This document shows positions 31,874 to 40,954 of a stretch of DNA of 42,623 bases, piece after piece; position 1 is the stretch's first letter; each line of letters opens with the position of its first letter. Both the position numbers and the translations under genes were made by a program. The stretch spans positions 1 through 42,623 of the forward strand of contig JAGWZW010000023.1 in NCBI GenBank assembly GCA_018971835.1. The letters run 5' to 3'. Under the pieces are notes generated by a model. It did no database searches and was not told where the DNA came from. It was given only the letters and a program-made list of their open reading frames with translations. Source of the DNA: Alphaproteobacteria bacterium. Its GTDB lineage: Bacteria; Pseudomonadota; Alphaproteobacteria; Micropepsales; Micropepsaceae.

Positions 31874-32926
31874 TTAAGGGGTCAACACCACGCGGCCGGT
31901 AATCCTGCCGCCCCGCAAATCGTCCAAGGCCTGCGAGGCTTGGTCGAGCGGGCGCATCTGCACGGGGATGGGATCGATCTTGCCGTCGCGCACCAGCGCC
32001 ATCATCTCCTGCGCCTCGGTAAGGGTGCCGACATAGGTGCCGGCGATGGAGATCACCTTGAGCGGGAACATCGGGATCGGCATGCTCATGGCGCCGCCGA
32101 ACAGGCCGACGATCACGATGCGCCCGCCCTTGCGCACGATCTTGCTAGCGAAGGCGAAAGTGGCTTCGGAGCCGACGAAATCGACCACGGCATAAGCACC
32201 GCCGCCGGTATCGGCCATCAGCTGCTTGGCGGCGGCCGGATCCTTGGTGTTGTAGGTGGCGCTGGCGCCCGCTTTCTTTGCGGCCTCAAGCCTTCCTTCG
32301 TCGATATCCGCCGCAATGGGGCCTTTGCCAAACAGCGCCTTGGCGAACTGCACGCCCATCATGCCGACGCCGCCGCAGCCGAGCACGACCACCTGATCGT
32401 CCGGTCCGAGCTTGCCGACCTTCTTCATCGCCCCGAAGGCCGTGAGCCCGGAGCACATATAGGCCGCGGCCAGCTCTGGGCGCGTCTTGCCGAAATCCAG
32501 CAGGTAGCGCGGGTGCGGGATCATCACATGGCTGGCATAGCCGCCCGGGCAGCCGGGCGAGCAGCCCAGTTGCCGCGGCCGCGCGCAAAGGTTTTCCTCG
32601 CCGCGCTTGCAGGCCGGACAGTCGCCGCAGCCGATCCAGGGATAGGCAGCGTAGTGTTGGCCGAGCGAAACACCCTTGGCGTCCGGTCCCAGCGCCGCCA
32701 CTTCGCCCTCGATCTCGTGGCCCAGCGTGTGCGGGAACTTGAGATTGGAGAGCGGCAGCTTGTTGCCACCGCCAAGGTCGAAATAGCCGTCGTGCAGGTG
32801 CACATCCGAATGGCAGACGCCGGAATACTCGACCTTGAGCAGAACTTCCGTGCCATTGGGCACCGGCGTCGGCGCCTCTACCGCCTGCAAGGGCTTGCCG
32901 AACTCCATGATGGCCTGGCTTCGCAT
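31874..32926 (-). CDS. Zinc-dependent alcohol dehydrogenase
   Basis: This is a medium-chain dehydrogenase of 350 residues. The catalytic zinc ligands are C38 (GVCHSD) and H70 with E71 (LGHE), plus a likely third ligand, the cysteine of YMCSGLTAF. The structural zinc is held by C100, C103, C106 and C114 (CGDCPACKRGEENLC). The NAD(P) fold has GCGGVGMMG. The substrate is unknown; it resembles general alcohol or aldehyde-handling enzymes. ATG 32926 has GGGAG just upstream. It lies 29 bases after rsmA in the same direction, so it may be the last gene of the outer-membrane biogenesis run, although a metabolic enzyme is not expected there. Confidence 0.9.
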   Translation of the reverse strand: MRSQAIMEFGKPLQAVEAPTPVPNGTEVLLKVEYSGVCHSDVHLHDGYFDLGGGNKLPLSNLKFPHTLGHEIEGEVAALGPDAKGVSLGQHYAAYPWIGCGDCPACKRGEENLCARPRQLGCSPGCPGGYASHVMIPHPRYLLDFGKTRPELAAAYMCSGLTAFGAMKKVGKLGPDDQVVVLGCGGVGMMGVQFAKALFGKGPIAADIDEGRLEAAKKAGASATYNTKDPAAAKQLMADTGGGAYAVVDFVGSEATFAFASKIVRKGGRIVIVGLFGGAMSMPIPMFPLKVISIAGTYVGTLTEAQEMMALVRDGKIDPIPVQMRPLDQASQALDDLRGGRITGRVVLTP

Positions 32927-32955
32927 ATCCCGCTCCCGAAATGACTGATCGCTTG

Positions 32956-33846
32956 TCAGTCTGGCACGGGGCCCGGCGCTCCGGCAACCGCGCGCGCCAG
33001 CGCCGCGAAATCGGCTATGGAAAGCTGCTCGGCCCGCGCCGTGGGGTCGAGGCCGGCGCGCAACACCAGCGCCTCGGCGTCCGGCGTCAGCGCTTTCAAG
33101 CTCTGGCGCAGCATTTTGCGGCGTTGGCCGAAGGCGGCGGCAGTGACCTTCTCCAGACCGGCGAGCGTGCATGGCGCCAGCGGTTCGGGTAACGGGTCAA
33201 TGCGTACTACGGCAGACGTGACTTTGGGCGGCGGGGTGAAGGCGCGGGGCGATACGTCAAACAGGATCTTCGCGCGCGACCGCCACTGGGTCAGCACCGA
33301 AAGGCGGCCATAGGATTTGCTCGAAGGCTGCGCCACCAGCCGCTCGGCCACCTCGCGCTGGAACATCAGCGTCAGGCTCTCCCAAAACGGTGGCCATTGC
33401 TGAACCGTGAGCCATTTCACCAGCAGCGCGCTGCCCACGTTGTAGGGCAGGTTGGCGGCGATGCGCACGGGGCCGGCCGCGCCCAACTCCGCGAACAGCG
33501 TGGGCTCGTCGATCCTGAGTGCGTCGCCCGAAACGATATCGAGCCGCCCAGGATGGGCGGCGGCGATCTCTTTCAGCGCGGCAAGACAGCGCTCGTCACG
33601 CTCCACCGCGATCACGCGTGCGGCGCCTTCGGCCAGCAACGCGCGGGTCAATCCGCCGGGGCCGGGCCCTACTTCGTAGAAGGTGGTATTATTTAGCGGC
33701 CCGGCGGCGCGGGCGATGCGCCGGGTCAGGTTGAGGTCGAGCAGGAAATTCTGACCCAGCGATTTTTTGGCCGCGAGCCCGTGCGCCGCAATCACGTCGC
33801 GCAAGGGCGGCAGCGGGTCAACGACCGGGTTATCGATTTCTGGCAT
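32956..33846 (-). CDS. rsmA: 16S rRNA dimethyladenosine transferase RsmA (KsgA)
   Basis: RsmA methylates A1518 and A1519 of 16S rRNA using S-adenosylmethionine during 30S maturation. The 296-residue protein has SLGQNFLLD near the N-terminus, the SAM motif [15 protein letters not shown] at 57-71, and [11 protein letters not shown] (motif IV). The C-terminal part includes [14 protein letters not shown], which is typical. Its start overlaps the pdxA end by 17 bases, so translation is coupled. The order surA-pdxA-rsmA is conserved in many proteobacteria. Confidence 0.96.
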   Translation of the reverse strand: MPEIDNPVVDPLPPLRDVIAAHGLAAKKSLGQNFLLDLNLTRRIARAAGPLNNTTFYEVGPGPGGLTRALLAEGAARVIAVERDERCLAALKEIAAAHPGRLDIVSGDALRIDEPTLFAELGAAGPVRIAANLPYNVGSALLVKWLTVQQWPPFWESLTLMFQREVAERLVAQPSSKSYGRLSVLTQWRSRAKILFDVSPRAFTPPPKVTSAVVRIDPLPEPLAPCTLAGLEKVTAAAFGQRRKMLRQSLKALTPDAEALVLRAGLDPTARAEQLSIADFAALARAVAGAPGPVPD

Positions 33847-34810
33847 CTGCCATCTTCGCGGCCAGTTCGATGGCCGCCAGCATGCTGCGCAGATCGGCCT
33901 TGCCGGTGCCGGCCAGATCGAGCGCCGTGCCGTGATCGGGCGAGGTGCGCACGATGGGCAGGCCCAGCGTCACGTTGACCCCCTCCCAGAACGCCAGCGT
34001 CTTGATCGGGATCAGCGCCTGGTCATGGTACATGCAGAGCGCCGCATCGTAGCGCGCCCGGGCCTCGGCGTGGAACATGGTGTCGGCCGGCAGCGGGCCC
34101 ACGACATCATGTCCGCCCCCGCGCAGGGCTTCGACGGCCGGCGCGATAATCTCGATTTCCTCGCGGCCGATCTCACCTTGTTCGCCGGCATGGGGATTGA
34201 GCCCCGCCACCGCGAGGCGGGGCGCGGCGACGCCGAAATCCCGCTTCAAGGCCGAAAGCACGATCTCGCCCGTCTCTACGATGGCGCGGGTGGTAACGAG
34301 GCCCGGCACCCTCGCCAGCGGCTCGTGGATGGTCAGCGGCACCACGCGCAGATCTGCACCCGCCAGCATCATCACCGCACGCTCGGCGCCGGTCAGATGC
34401 GCCAGGAATTCGGTGTGGCCGGGAAAGGCAAAGCCGCCGGCGATCATCGCCGCCTTGTGGATCGGCGCAGTGACAGCGGCGGCGGCCGCACCCTTTATCG
34501 CCAGATCGACGGCGGTTTCGATGGCGTCGGTGACGGCCAGGACATTCTCCGGTGCCGTCAGCCCCGGCTGCCGCGGTTTTGAGAGCCGGCGCGTAGGAAT
34601 CAGCGCTTCGCCAGCGACATCTGCGCACGATTGGAATACATCGGGATCGCCGACCAGCCGCAGAGGGCGCGCGCCGGCACGGCCGTTCAGCGTCCGCCAG
34701 GCGCCGACCGCCAACTCAGGCCCCACGCCCCCGGGCTCGCCCATCGTGATCAGGATGGGCGCATCGGGCGCGGCGCGCGGCCGGCGGTCAGCGGGTTTCG
34801 ATGTCGGCAT
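33830..34810 (-). CDS. pdxA: 4-hydroxythreonine-4-phosphate dehydrogenase PdxA
   Basis: PdxA oxidises 4-phosphohydroxy-L-threonine in the pyridoxal phosphate pathway, using NAD and a divalent metal. It has 326 residues from ATG 34810. The conserved parts are [24 protein letters not shown] (metal histidine), [13 protein letters not shown] (second histidine) and [11 protein letters not shown] (third histidine). The start overlaps the surA gene by 23 bases, and its end overlaps rsmA by 17. Position between surA and rsmA is the usual arrangement. Confidence 0.95.
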   Translation of the reverse strand: MPTSKPADRRPRAAPDAPILITMGEPGGVGPELAVGAWRTLNGRAGARPLRLVGDPDVFQSCADVAGEALIPTRRLSKPRQPGLTAPENVLAVTDAIETAVDLAIKGAAAAAVTAPIHKAAMIAGGFAFPGHTEFLAHLTGAERAVMMLAGADLRVVPLTIHEPLARVPGLVTTRAIVETGEIVLSALKRDFGVAAPRLAVAGLNPHAGEQGEIGREEIEIIAPAVEALRGGGHDVVGPLPADTMFHAEARARYDAALCMYHDQALIPIKTLAFWEGVNVTLGLPIVRTSPDHGTALDLAGTGKADLRSMLAAIELAAKMADARNR

Positions 34811-36218
34811 CGCGCCGCAAGTCGCGCATGTAGCGCCTGGCAAGAACGGTCATCTGCTCTTCGAAGAGCTGCTGTTCGATCTCCTCGCGCGAGGGAATCT
34901 TGTAGGTCGTCACCGCCGGCGCAGCAGCATCGCAGCGCACGATCAGCTCGACACCGGCCTCGGAATGGAAAGGCTCGGTCACGCCGCCCCCCTTGGTGTT
35001 GGCCAGTGACTGCTGCATTTGCTGGCTGAGATCGCTGAGGTGCATGGTACCGAGATTCATGTAAACGGCACCGCGCATCTGACCCACGAGCTGTTGCAGA
35101 TTGGTGCAGCCGTGGATGTTTGAGCGGATCATATTTGCCGCCCGCATGGCTTGGTCCAGCAGTTCCTTGGGTGGCTTGGGCCCGATCGGCAGCAGTACGC
35201 GCGCCAGGGGCAGCACGCCGGGCGGATACTGGTCCTTGGGCTGCTCGGGCAACTTGGTTCCGGCTGGCACTTCCCGGGCCTGCAATTTCAGGATGTAGTA
35301 GCCGCCAGCCGCACGGACCGGTTCACTGATGTCGCCCGAATTCATCTTGGTGAGTACGGCATCGAGCGCCGGCTGGAGCTGGCCAGCCTGGATCCAGCCC
35401 AGATCCCCGCCTTCTGCCGCCGACGGATTCTGGCTGAACTGACGGGCCACTGCCTCAAACGGGGCGCCCATCCTGAGCTGGGTTTCCAGCTCGTTCATGT
35501 CCGCGTCGACCTTGGTGTCCTGCTCCGGCGTATCGACCGCCTGGAATATCTCCGAAACCCGGTAACGCGGCTTGTCGGCATCCGCCCGCAGCCGGGCCAG
35601 CTCGGAATCGATATCAGACTGGGAGACATGTACATCGCCCGCGTAACGGGCCTGAACGGTCTTCGACCAGGCGATCTGGGCGGCAATCTGTTCGCGGAAG
35701 GTGGCCATATAGACCCCGGCCTGACTGAGCATCTGGGTCAGATGGTCCATCGTCAGGTGGTTGTCCTGAAGAATGCTGCTGATCGCCCGGTCAACTTCGG
35801 CAGAACTGACAGTGATCTTGGCTTTCTGCGCCTCCAGTAGTTGAAGGCGCTCGGTTTCCAGCTGTTTGAGCACCTGCTCGCGAATTTTTTTCTCCTGCTG
35901 GGCATTTGGCCTGACGCCCGAAGTGGCGAGAAACAACGCCATTCGCTGCCGGAGATCGAACTGGGAAATCACCGTGTCGTTGACGATGGCAGCGACGCCA
36001 TCCCCGCGCGGAGTCGGCGTAGGCGTTTCATCCACAACCGCCGGACCGGCCGTGGCAACTTGCTGGCCGGCACCGGCCGCCTGCGCGCTGGGCAGGAAGC
36101 CTGCCGCGACGATCAATAGTGCACCCGCCAGGGCGGGCCTGCTGAATCTTCCGATCAAAGGACTTGTCTTCGACTGCTTTCTGGGTTGCCGGGCGCGTTC
36201 CCGCGTCCCGTCCACCAC
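34788..36218 (-). CDS. surA: Periplasmic chaperone/peptidyl-prolyl isomerase SurA
   Basis: SurA escorts unfolded outer-membrane proteins through the periplasm to BamA. The 476-residue product has a long signal peptide of about 47 residues, basic at the start, with a hydrophobic core (ALAGALLIVAAGF) and cleavage after SAQA. The SurA N-domain follows (VAAIVNDTVISQFDLRQRMALFLATSG), then a parvulin domain at about 200-315 (YRVSEIFQAVDTPEQ, ARQFSQNPSAAEGGDLGWI) and a degenerate second one. The start is GTG 36218, with a second GTG directly after it; no ATG is suitable. It lies 95 bases after lptD. Confidence 0.92.
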   Translation of the reverse strand: MVDGTRERARQPRKQSKTSPLIGRFSRPALAGALLIVAAGFLPSAQAAGAGQQVATAGPAVVDETPTPTPRGDGVAAIVNDTVISQFDLRQRMALFLATSGVRPNAQQEKKIREQVLKQLETERLQLLEAQKAKITVSSAEVDRAISSILQDNHLTMDHLTQMLSQAGVYMATFREQIAAQIAWSKTVQARYAGDVHVSQSDIDSELARLRADADKPRYRVSEIFQAVDTPEQDTKVDADMNELETQLRMGAPFEAVARQFSQNPSAAEGGDLGWIQAGQLQPALDAVLTKMNSGDISEPVRAAGGYYILKLQAREVPAGTKLPEQPKDQYPPGVLPLARVLLPIGPKPPKELLDQAMRAANMIRSNIHGCTNLQQLVGQMRGAVYMNLGTMHLSDLSQQMQQSLANTKGGGVTEPFHSEAGVELIVRCDAAAPAVTTYKIPSREEIEQQLFEEQMTVLARRYMRDLRRDADIETR

Positions 36219-36313
36219 GGGGCCTGGTCGCGAGCGGCGAGAATAAGCAATTCCGCCAAGGGTTCAAGGCATGGATTCGGATATCCTTTCCGGCGGCCGG
36301 TTCCGGCAGGTGC

Positions 36314-38545
36314 TCAGGGCGTGGAGAACACGTGCTGCGGGAAAAGGGCCTCGGAACGGTCAGATTCGCTGCCGAATTTGGGAATGATGCGCAGGAAGAC
36401 GGACGTCGAAGGGGGCAGATCGCCCGTCCGTGTGTACTGGCGCTGATAGGCGATCGCCAGACCCAGGCAATCGTTTTCCCAGCCGATGCCGAATTCCGAA
36501 CTCAGCATCTGGTGGGTCTGGAGGTCGCGGCGGCCGGCCGCATAGACTGCCCAGTGATCGAAGAGCCCGATTGTGGCCTCGCCGTTGACTTCCTCGCGCG
36601 GCAGGTTCTGCAATATCGCCTGCTGACTGAGCTGCTCGTAGCTCACTGTCAGGCTCGAGCGGTGGTAGCTGCCGTTGAAATAAACCTCGTTGCGGCGGAC
36701 CGTCCCGTCGCCGGAGTCGAAGTCCACGCGGTGGGTCAGGCTGAAATAGGGCGGGAACTTGATCGTATAGCGGCCAACGATATCGGAGGATTTGCTGGAG
36801 AAGCCCGAGACGGTCGCGAAAATCGGGTCGGGTTTCAGGCGGAAGACCTCGCCCAGCAGCATCTCGATCGAACCGGTGGGAAAGAATGCCTCCGTTCGGA
36901 AGCCGACATTGGCCCTGGGACCGCTTTCCCACAAGGAATAGCCCGGCAGGCGGTCCAGGCTGAATATATCGGTTTCGTCGAGTTCGAAATCGGTGCTGTT
37001 CTCGTTGGGGATGCCGGCGGGATTGCCGCCGTAAGGCGCCGCGATCATCTGGACAATGGGTTCGACGACCAGCGCATTGCCGCTGGCGAGCCCGTTCCGG
37101 ATAAACGGCCAGCGCCAGTCGACGGCCAGATAGGGTTGGCCGCGCGAGACATAGCGGCTGCCGAATGGGATCGGCCGTCCGAGCAGGTCGGTCGCCGTGG
37201 CATCGTTGTTGGTGACGTGAAAGGCATCGCCGCGCAGGTCAGCCGTGAAAGTGACGAGTTGGCCGCCGTCCGTGACCAGCGGATGCTGCCAGCGCATTTC
37301 CGTGCTGATCCGCTGGCTGTCAACGCCGATATGACGCGAAATCGCCGAGCCGGACAAATCGAACCGGAAGCGGCCTCCAAACAGCAAGCGGTCCGGTTCG
37401 TAGTTGTACTCGACCAGCGGCAGCACCAGCGGCATCACGCCCGCACTCACATGGGGAATGCGCAAATCTTGGAAGAAATAGCTGGTGATCGCAAAGCGGC
37501 TGCGCCCGCTGACGGCGCTGATGAAAAGGTCGTTGACCAGATTGTCTTCGTTGGAAAGGTCGTAACGCTTCAGGAATGTGTCGTTGGAGGTGAGTTGCAC
37601 GTCGTAGCCGGCGCGCCAGATGCCGGCGAGCGGAATGCGGCCCGAGCCGAAGAGCGAGCTGTACCATTGATGCTCATGGCCTGAGAGCCCGCCATTGGGA
37701 TTGTAGCCGCCGGACGCTTGCAGCCACATGCCGCCGTGGTTCCAGCGCTCGCGATATTCGGTTTGCAGGATGTCGCCGCCCTCGGTGGTCAGCATCGGCG
37801 ACAGCGTCATATCGCGCGAGTCCGTTAAGGCGATATAGTACGGCAGTCTGACGAACGTCCCGATCGTGCTCGAGGTGCCGAATTCCGGCCTCAGGATTCC
37901 CGTTTCGTGTTTCACGGTGGGATCGGCGTGGCTGAAATACGGCGTGTAGAACACCGGCACGCCGAACATCTCCAGTACCGCGTCGCGATAATAGATTCGA
38001 TGGTGTTTTTCGTCGTAAATCATGTGGCCGGCCTTGATCTGCCAGCTCGGTGTGCGGTGGCCCGGCTTGTTGCAGATTTCGCAGGGCGTGTAGATGGCGC
38101 GGGTGGCGGCGGTGATCTCGTCCGTGGTGCGCACGGCGCGCACCGCCGCGAGCCGCCCGGTCCGGCCGATCAGCGCCTTGAAGCCATCCAGCACCCCGGC
38201 GCGCATGCCGTGGGTCAGCACCACGCGGTCGGCGAAGGCGACGTCGCCGTTGGGCGCCAGCACGCTGATGTTGCCGCTGGCGGTTACCGTGTCGCTCTTC
38301 TGGTTATAGGTGATCTTGTCGGCCAGCATGATGCGGTCGTCGCTGTCCAACTCGACATGACCCTCTGCGCTGACCACGGATTGCTCGGTGTCGTAGGTGA
38401 TCTGATCCGCGCGCATCAGCACCTTGCCCGTCAGCGCAGCATCAGCGGCGTCTGCGGCATAAGCACTTGGCGCGGCTAGTGTGCTCAGCAGTGCTGCCGC
38501 GGCGATGATCCCCCTGCGATATCCGTGCGGTCCCCTCGCGTTCAT
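36314..38545 (-). CDS. lptD: LPS-assembly protein LptD
   Basis: LptD is the outer-membrane barrel that inserts LPS into the outer leaflet. The 743-residue protein has a signal peptide ending in APSAYA (about 30 residues), then an N-terminal OstA-type domain with repeats of beta strands (MRADQITYDTEQSVVSAEGHVEL). A large C-terminal barrel follows. Cysteines are in TPCEICNKP near residue 155 and a third near the C-terminus (WENDCLG); E. coli LptD has four cysteines in two disulfides. Its start shares one base with the lptG stop. It is co-oriented with surA, its usual partner. Confidence 0.95.
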   Translation of the reverse strand: MNARGPHGYRRGIIAAAALLSTLAAPSAYAADAADAALTGKVLMRADQITYDTEQSVVSAEGHVELDSDDRIMLADKITYNQKSDTVTASGNISVLAPNGDVAFADRVVLTHGMRAGVLDGFKALIGRTGRLAAVRAVRTTDEITAATRAIYTPCEICNKPGHRTPSWQIKAGHMIYDEKHHRIYYRDAVLEMFGVPVFYTPYFSHADPTVKHETGILRPEFGTSSTIGTFVRLPYYIALTDSRDMTLSPMLTTEGGDILQTEYRERWNHGGMWLQASGGYNPNGGLSGHEHQWYSSLFGSGRIPLAGIWRAGYDVQLTSNDTFLKRYDLSNEDNLVNDLFISAVSGRSRFAITSYFFQDLRIPHVSAGVMPLVLPLVEYNYEPDRLLFGGRFRFDLSGSAISRHIGVDSQRISTEMRWQHPLVTDGGQLVTFTADLRGDAFHVTNNDATATDLLGRPIPFGSRYVSRGQPYLAVDWRWPFIRNGLASGNALVVEPIVQMIAAPYGGNPAGIPNENSTDFELDETDIFSLDRLPGYSLWESGPRANVGFRTEAFFPTGSIEMLLGEVFRLKPDPIFATVSGFSSKSSDIVGRYTIKFPPYFSLTHRVDFDSGDGTVRRNEVYFNGSYHRSSLTVSYEQLSQQAILQNLPREEVNGEATIGLFDHWAVYAAGRRDLQTHQMLSSEFGIGWENDCLGLAIAYQRQYTRTGDLPPSTSVFLRIIPKFGSESDRSEALFPQHVFSTP

Positions 38546-39636
38546 CAGCCGTCCTCCTGGTGGAAGACCAGTGTCATGCCCAGAAGGATCGCCGCCATCG
38601 CCGGCGCTGAAGCCGCCAGTGCCACCGGCACGATTCCAGAGTTGCCCAATGCCTTGGTGACATCGCCGAAGAAATAGACGCCGAAGCCGGCGAGCGCGCT
38701 ATAAAGGATCACCCGACTCATGCCGCCCAGACGCGCCAGCCGGAGCGAAAAGCTCGCCGCCATGAAGACCATCGCCGCGAACATCGCCGGCATGACGAGC
38801 AACGTGTCGAGATAGAGCATATACCGCGTGGCCGAGAAACCGGCCAGGCGCGCCGTCTTGATGAAGCCCGGAAGATCCCAGAACGAGATCGTCTCGGGCG
38901 AAGCGAAGCTTTCCTGGATCTGCGAGCGTGTCAGCGTCGTGGGCAGCCGGTATGCGGGATAATATCGGGTAGCGCCGCCCGCGTCGCTGACCCAGGCGTG
39001 ACGGAGCAGCCAGTCGCCGGATTCGAGCGAGGCCGAGCGTGCGTCGATGCGGCCTTCGAAGCGGTCGCCGCTGCCGTAGCGGAAGATGATCGTGTCGTCG
39101 AGCTTCGTGCCCTGGTCGGCCACGCGCAGCGCATGGATCACGGACTGGTTGCCGGCGTCGCCTTGCCTGAGCCACAACCCGTTGCGCGACACCGCAAGCT
39201 GCGAAGCCTGACCGCGCAGATATTTCGCCTCGAGCCCGGCATATTGCTGGAGCAGCCGCGCCGATACCGGCGTGACCGCCATCACGCAAAAAGCGCCCAG
39301 TCCGACTGCCACGGTCAGCGCCGGGGCCAGCAAATTCCACGCCGAAACGCCGGCAGCGCGGATCGCCAGCAGTTCCTGGCTACGTGACAGGCGTACGAAA
39401 CTGAAGACCCCCCCGAGCAGCACGGCGAACGGCAGCAGCGTCAGCCCCAGGTCGGGAAGCTGCAGCAGGCTCATCGCGATCACGGCGTCTGTCGGTACGT
39501 GCTTGTCGGCGGTGTGGTTGATGAGATCGACGATGTCGATGGAGAAGACGAGGAACAGAACCGCCGCCAGGACGATGCCCACGCCCGTCAGAAACTGTTT
39601 GGCCAGATAGCGGTAGAGCGTCCACGACCAGATCAT
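38545..39636 (-). CDS. lptG: LPS export ABC transporter permease LptG
   Basis: LptG pairs with LptF in the inner membrane and, with LptB, extracts LPS and passes it to LptC. Read from ATG 39636 it has 363 residues, normal for the family, with about six helices: three at the N-terminus (WTLYRYLAKQFLTGVGIVLAAVLFLVFSID and following) and three at the C-terminus, flanking a periplasmic beta-jellyroll domain. The frame continues farther upstream through lptF, so the ATGA overlap with the lptF stop supports 39636. It is followed by lptD with one base shared. Confidence 0.93.
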   Translation of the reverse strand: MIWSWTLYRYLAKQFLTGVGIVLAAVLFLVFSIDIVDLINHTADKHVPTDAVIAMSLLQLPDLGLTLLPFAVLLGGVFSFVRLSRSQELLAIRAAGVSAWNLLAPALTVAVGLGAFCVMAVTPVSARLLQQYAGLEAKYLRGQASQLAVSRNGLWLRQGDAGNQSVIHALRVADQGTKLDDTIIFRYGSGDRFEGRIDARSASLESGDWLLRHAWVSDAGGATRYYPAYRLPTTLTRSQIQESFASPETISFWDLPGFIKTARLAGFSATRYMLYLDTLLVMPAMFAAMVFMAASFSLRLARLGGMSRVILYSALAGFGVYFFGDVTKALGNSGIVPVALAASAPAMAAILLGMTLVFHQEDG

Positions 39637-40766
39637 GGCGCAGGCTCCGCGCGGAGCGAAGGCCGGCCGGCGGTGAGCCACCACGGCCGGTAGTCGGAAA
39701 TATAGAAGATTGCTGCCGCCGCGCCCAGGAGCGGGATCAGATAGAGCACCGCGTCGAAGGCCGGATGCGTCGCGCCGACGCCGCGGGCGCCGTAGCCCAT
39801 GATGCGCAATGTTCCTGCCAGCAGCGCGGACATGGTCAGCCTCAGCGCGTAAGCGCCGCGGGCACGGCGCCCGCGCGTAATGGCGGCCAGCGCGATCAGC
39901 GCGAAGGTCAGGCAATAGAGCGGCTCGGCCAGCCGGTCGTTCCCCTCGGCCAGGAAGATGTTACGGATTTTCGGGTCTGGATCACGGGTGAATTTCGGCC
40001 AGAACAGCTCCGGCAGATAGCGTTCGGCAGCCTCGCGCCGGCCTTCGCCGTTGTGACTGGCAAACTGGTCGAGATCGAAGACATAGCGCTCGAACTTCAG
40101 CGCGGAGAGATGGGCGCCATCTTTCGAACTCTCTTCGATGGTGCCGTTCAGCATGATCAGGCGTGCGCCGGCCGGTGTCTGTGCCAGGATGCCGTTCTGC
40201 GCCAGGTAGGTGACGGGCCGGCTCTTGACGCGATTGTCGTGCACCAGAATGCCCGAGATCTGGCCGTCCGGGCTCAGATCGCGGATAAAGACCGTCAGCC
40301 CGTCCGCCGGCGTGTTGAATGTGCCGACGGAAAGGATGGCGGCGCCGATATCGGCACGGATATCCAGCATCTTGTCTTTCATCACGCGCTGGCCGAGCGG
40401 CATGAGGTAGACGCTGCAAAGATAGCAGAACGCCATCGCGATGAGCGCGGCGGCCAGCACCGGTTTGGCAAGCTGCCAGCGGCTATAGCCGGCAGCCGAC
40501 ATCGCCACCAGTTCGCTGTCGGCATTGAGCTTGTTGAGGCCGTAGAGCGCGCCGCCAAAAAAGGCGATCGGCAGGATGATGACCAGCAGCGTTGGCAGCA
40601 GCAGCAAGGTCAGGTAGAGGAACGTCGGCGCGGATTGGCCCCGGTTGATGATCAGGTCGAGCAGGCGGAGCGACTGCGACAGCCACACCACCGCCGTTAA
40701 CAGGAACGTGAACAGCGCAACCGGGCCGACGAGCTGGCGCAGGACATAATTCGACAGTCGCGGCAT
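39633..40766 (-). CDS. lptF: LPS export ABC transporter permease LptF
   Basis: LptF is the second inner-membrane permease of the LPS transporter. The 377-residue protein begins MPRLSNYVLRQLVGPVALFTF, with a first helix cluster and FFGGALYGLNKLNADSELVAMSAAG, a conserved loop. The periplasmic jellyroll lies between about 115 and 250. The reading frame is open for 48 codons upstream of 40766, but that part is not LptF-like. It overlaps lptG by ATGA and is the first gene of the outer-membrane biogenesis run, with pepA divergent. Confidence 0.94.
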   Translation of the reverse strand: MPRLSNYVLRQLVGPVALFTFLLTAVVWLSQSLRLLDLIINRGQSAPTFLYLTLLLLPTLLVIILPIAFFGGALYGLNKLNADSELVAMSAAGYSRWQLAKPVLAAALIAMAFCYLCSVYLMPLGQRVMKDKMLDIRADIGAAILSVGTFNTPADGLTVFIRDLSPDGQISGILVHDNRVKSRPVTYLAQNGILAQTPAGARLIMLNGTIEESSKDGAHLSALKFERYVFDLDQFASHNGEGRREAAERYLPELFWPKFTRDPDPKIRNIFLAEGNDRLAEPLYCLTFALIALAAITRGRRARGAYALRLTMSALLAGTLRIMGYGARGVGATHPAFDAVLYLIPLLGAAAAIFYISDYRPWWLTAGRPSLRAEPAP

Positions 40767-40845
40767 CAAGAGGTCCGGTTCAAAACAGAAGGCAATCGGC
40801 GGGGTCTTGCAAACACGCTCTTTCACCCCCGTCGGGATTCGCCCT

Positions 40846-40876
40846 AGACTAGCATCCCCCTGCCGCCGCCCGGCAA
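40846..40876 (-). promoter_or_regulatory. Possible lptF promoter in the divergent region
   Basis: On the minus strand TTGCCG (40871-40876) and TAGTCT (40846-40851) are 19 bases apart; a shifted -10, GCTAGT, would give 16. The spacing is off optimum, so this is weak. The 188 bases between lptF and pepA otherwise show no gene. Confidence 0.3.
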
Positions 40877-40954
40877 TCCCGAACTCTGCCGCATGCGTCT
40901 GAAAATGCAATTTTTTTCACGCCCGCGGGGCCAAACAACATCTGGAGATTTCTG

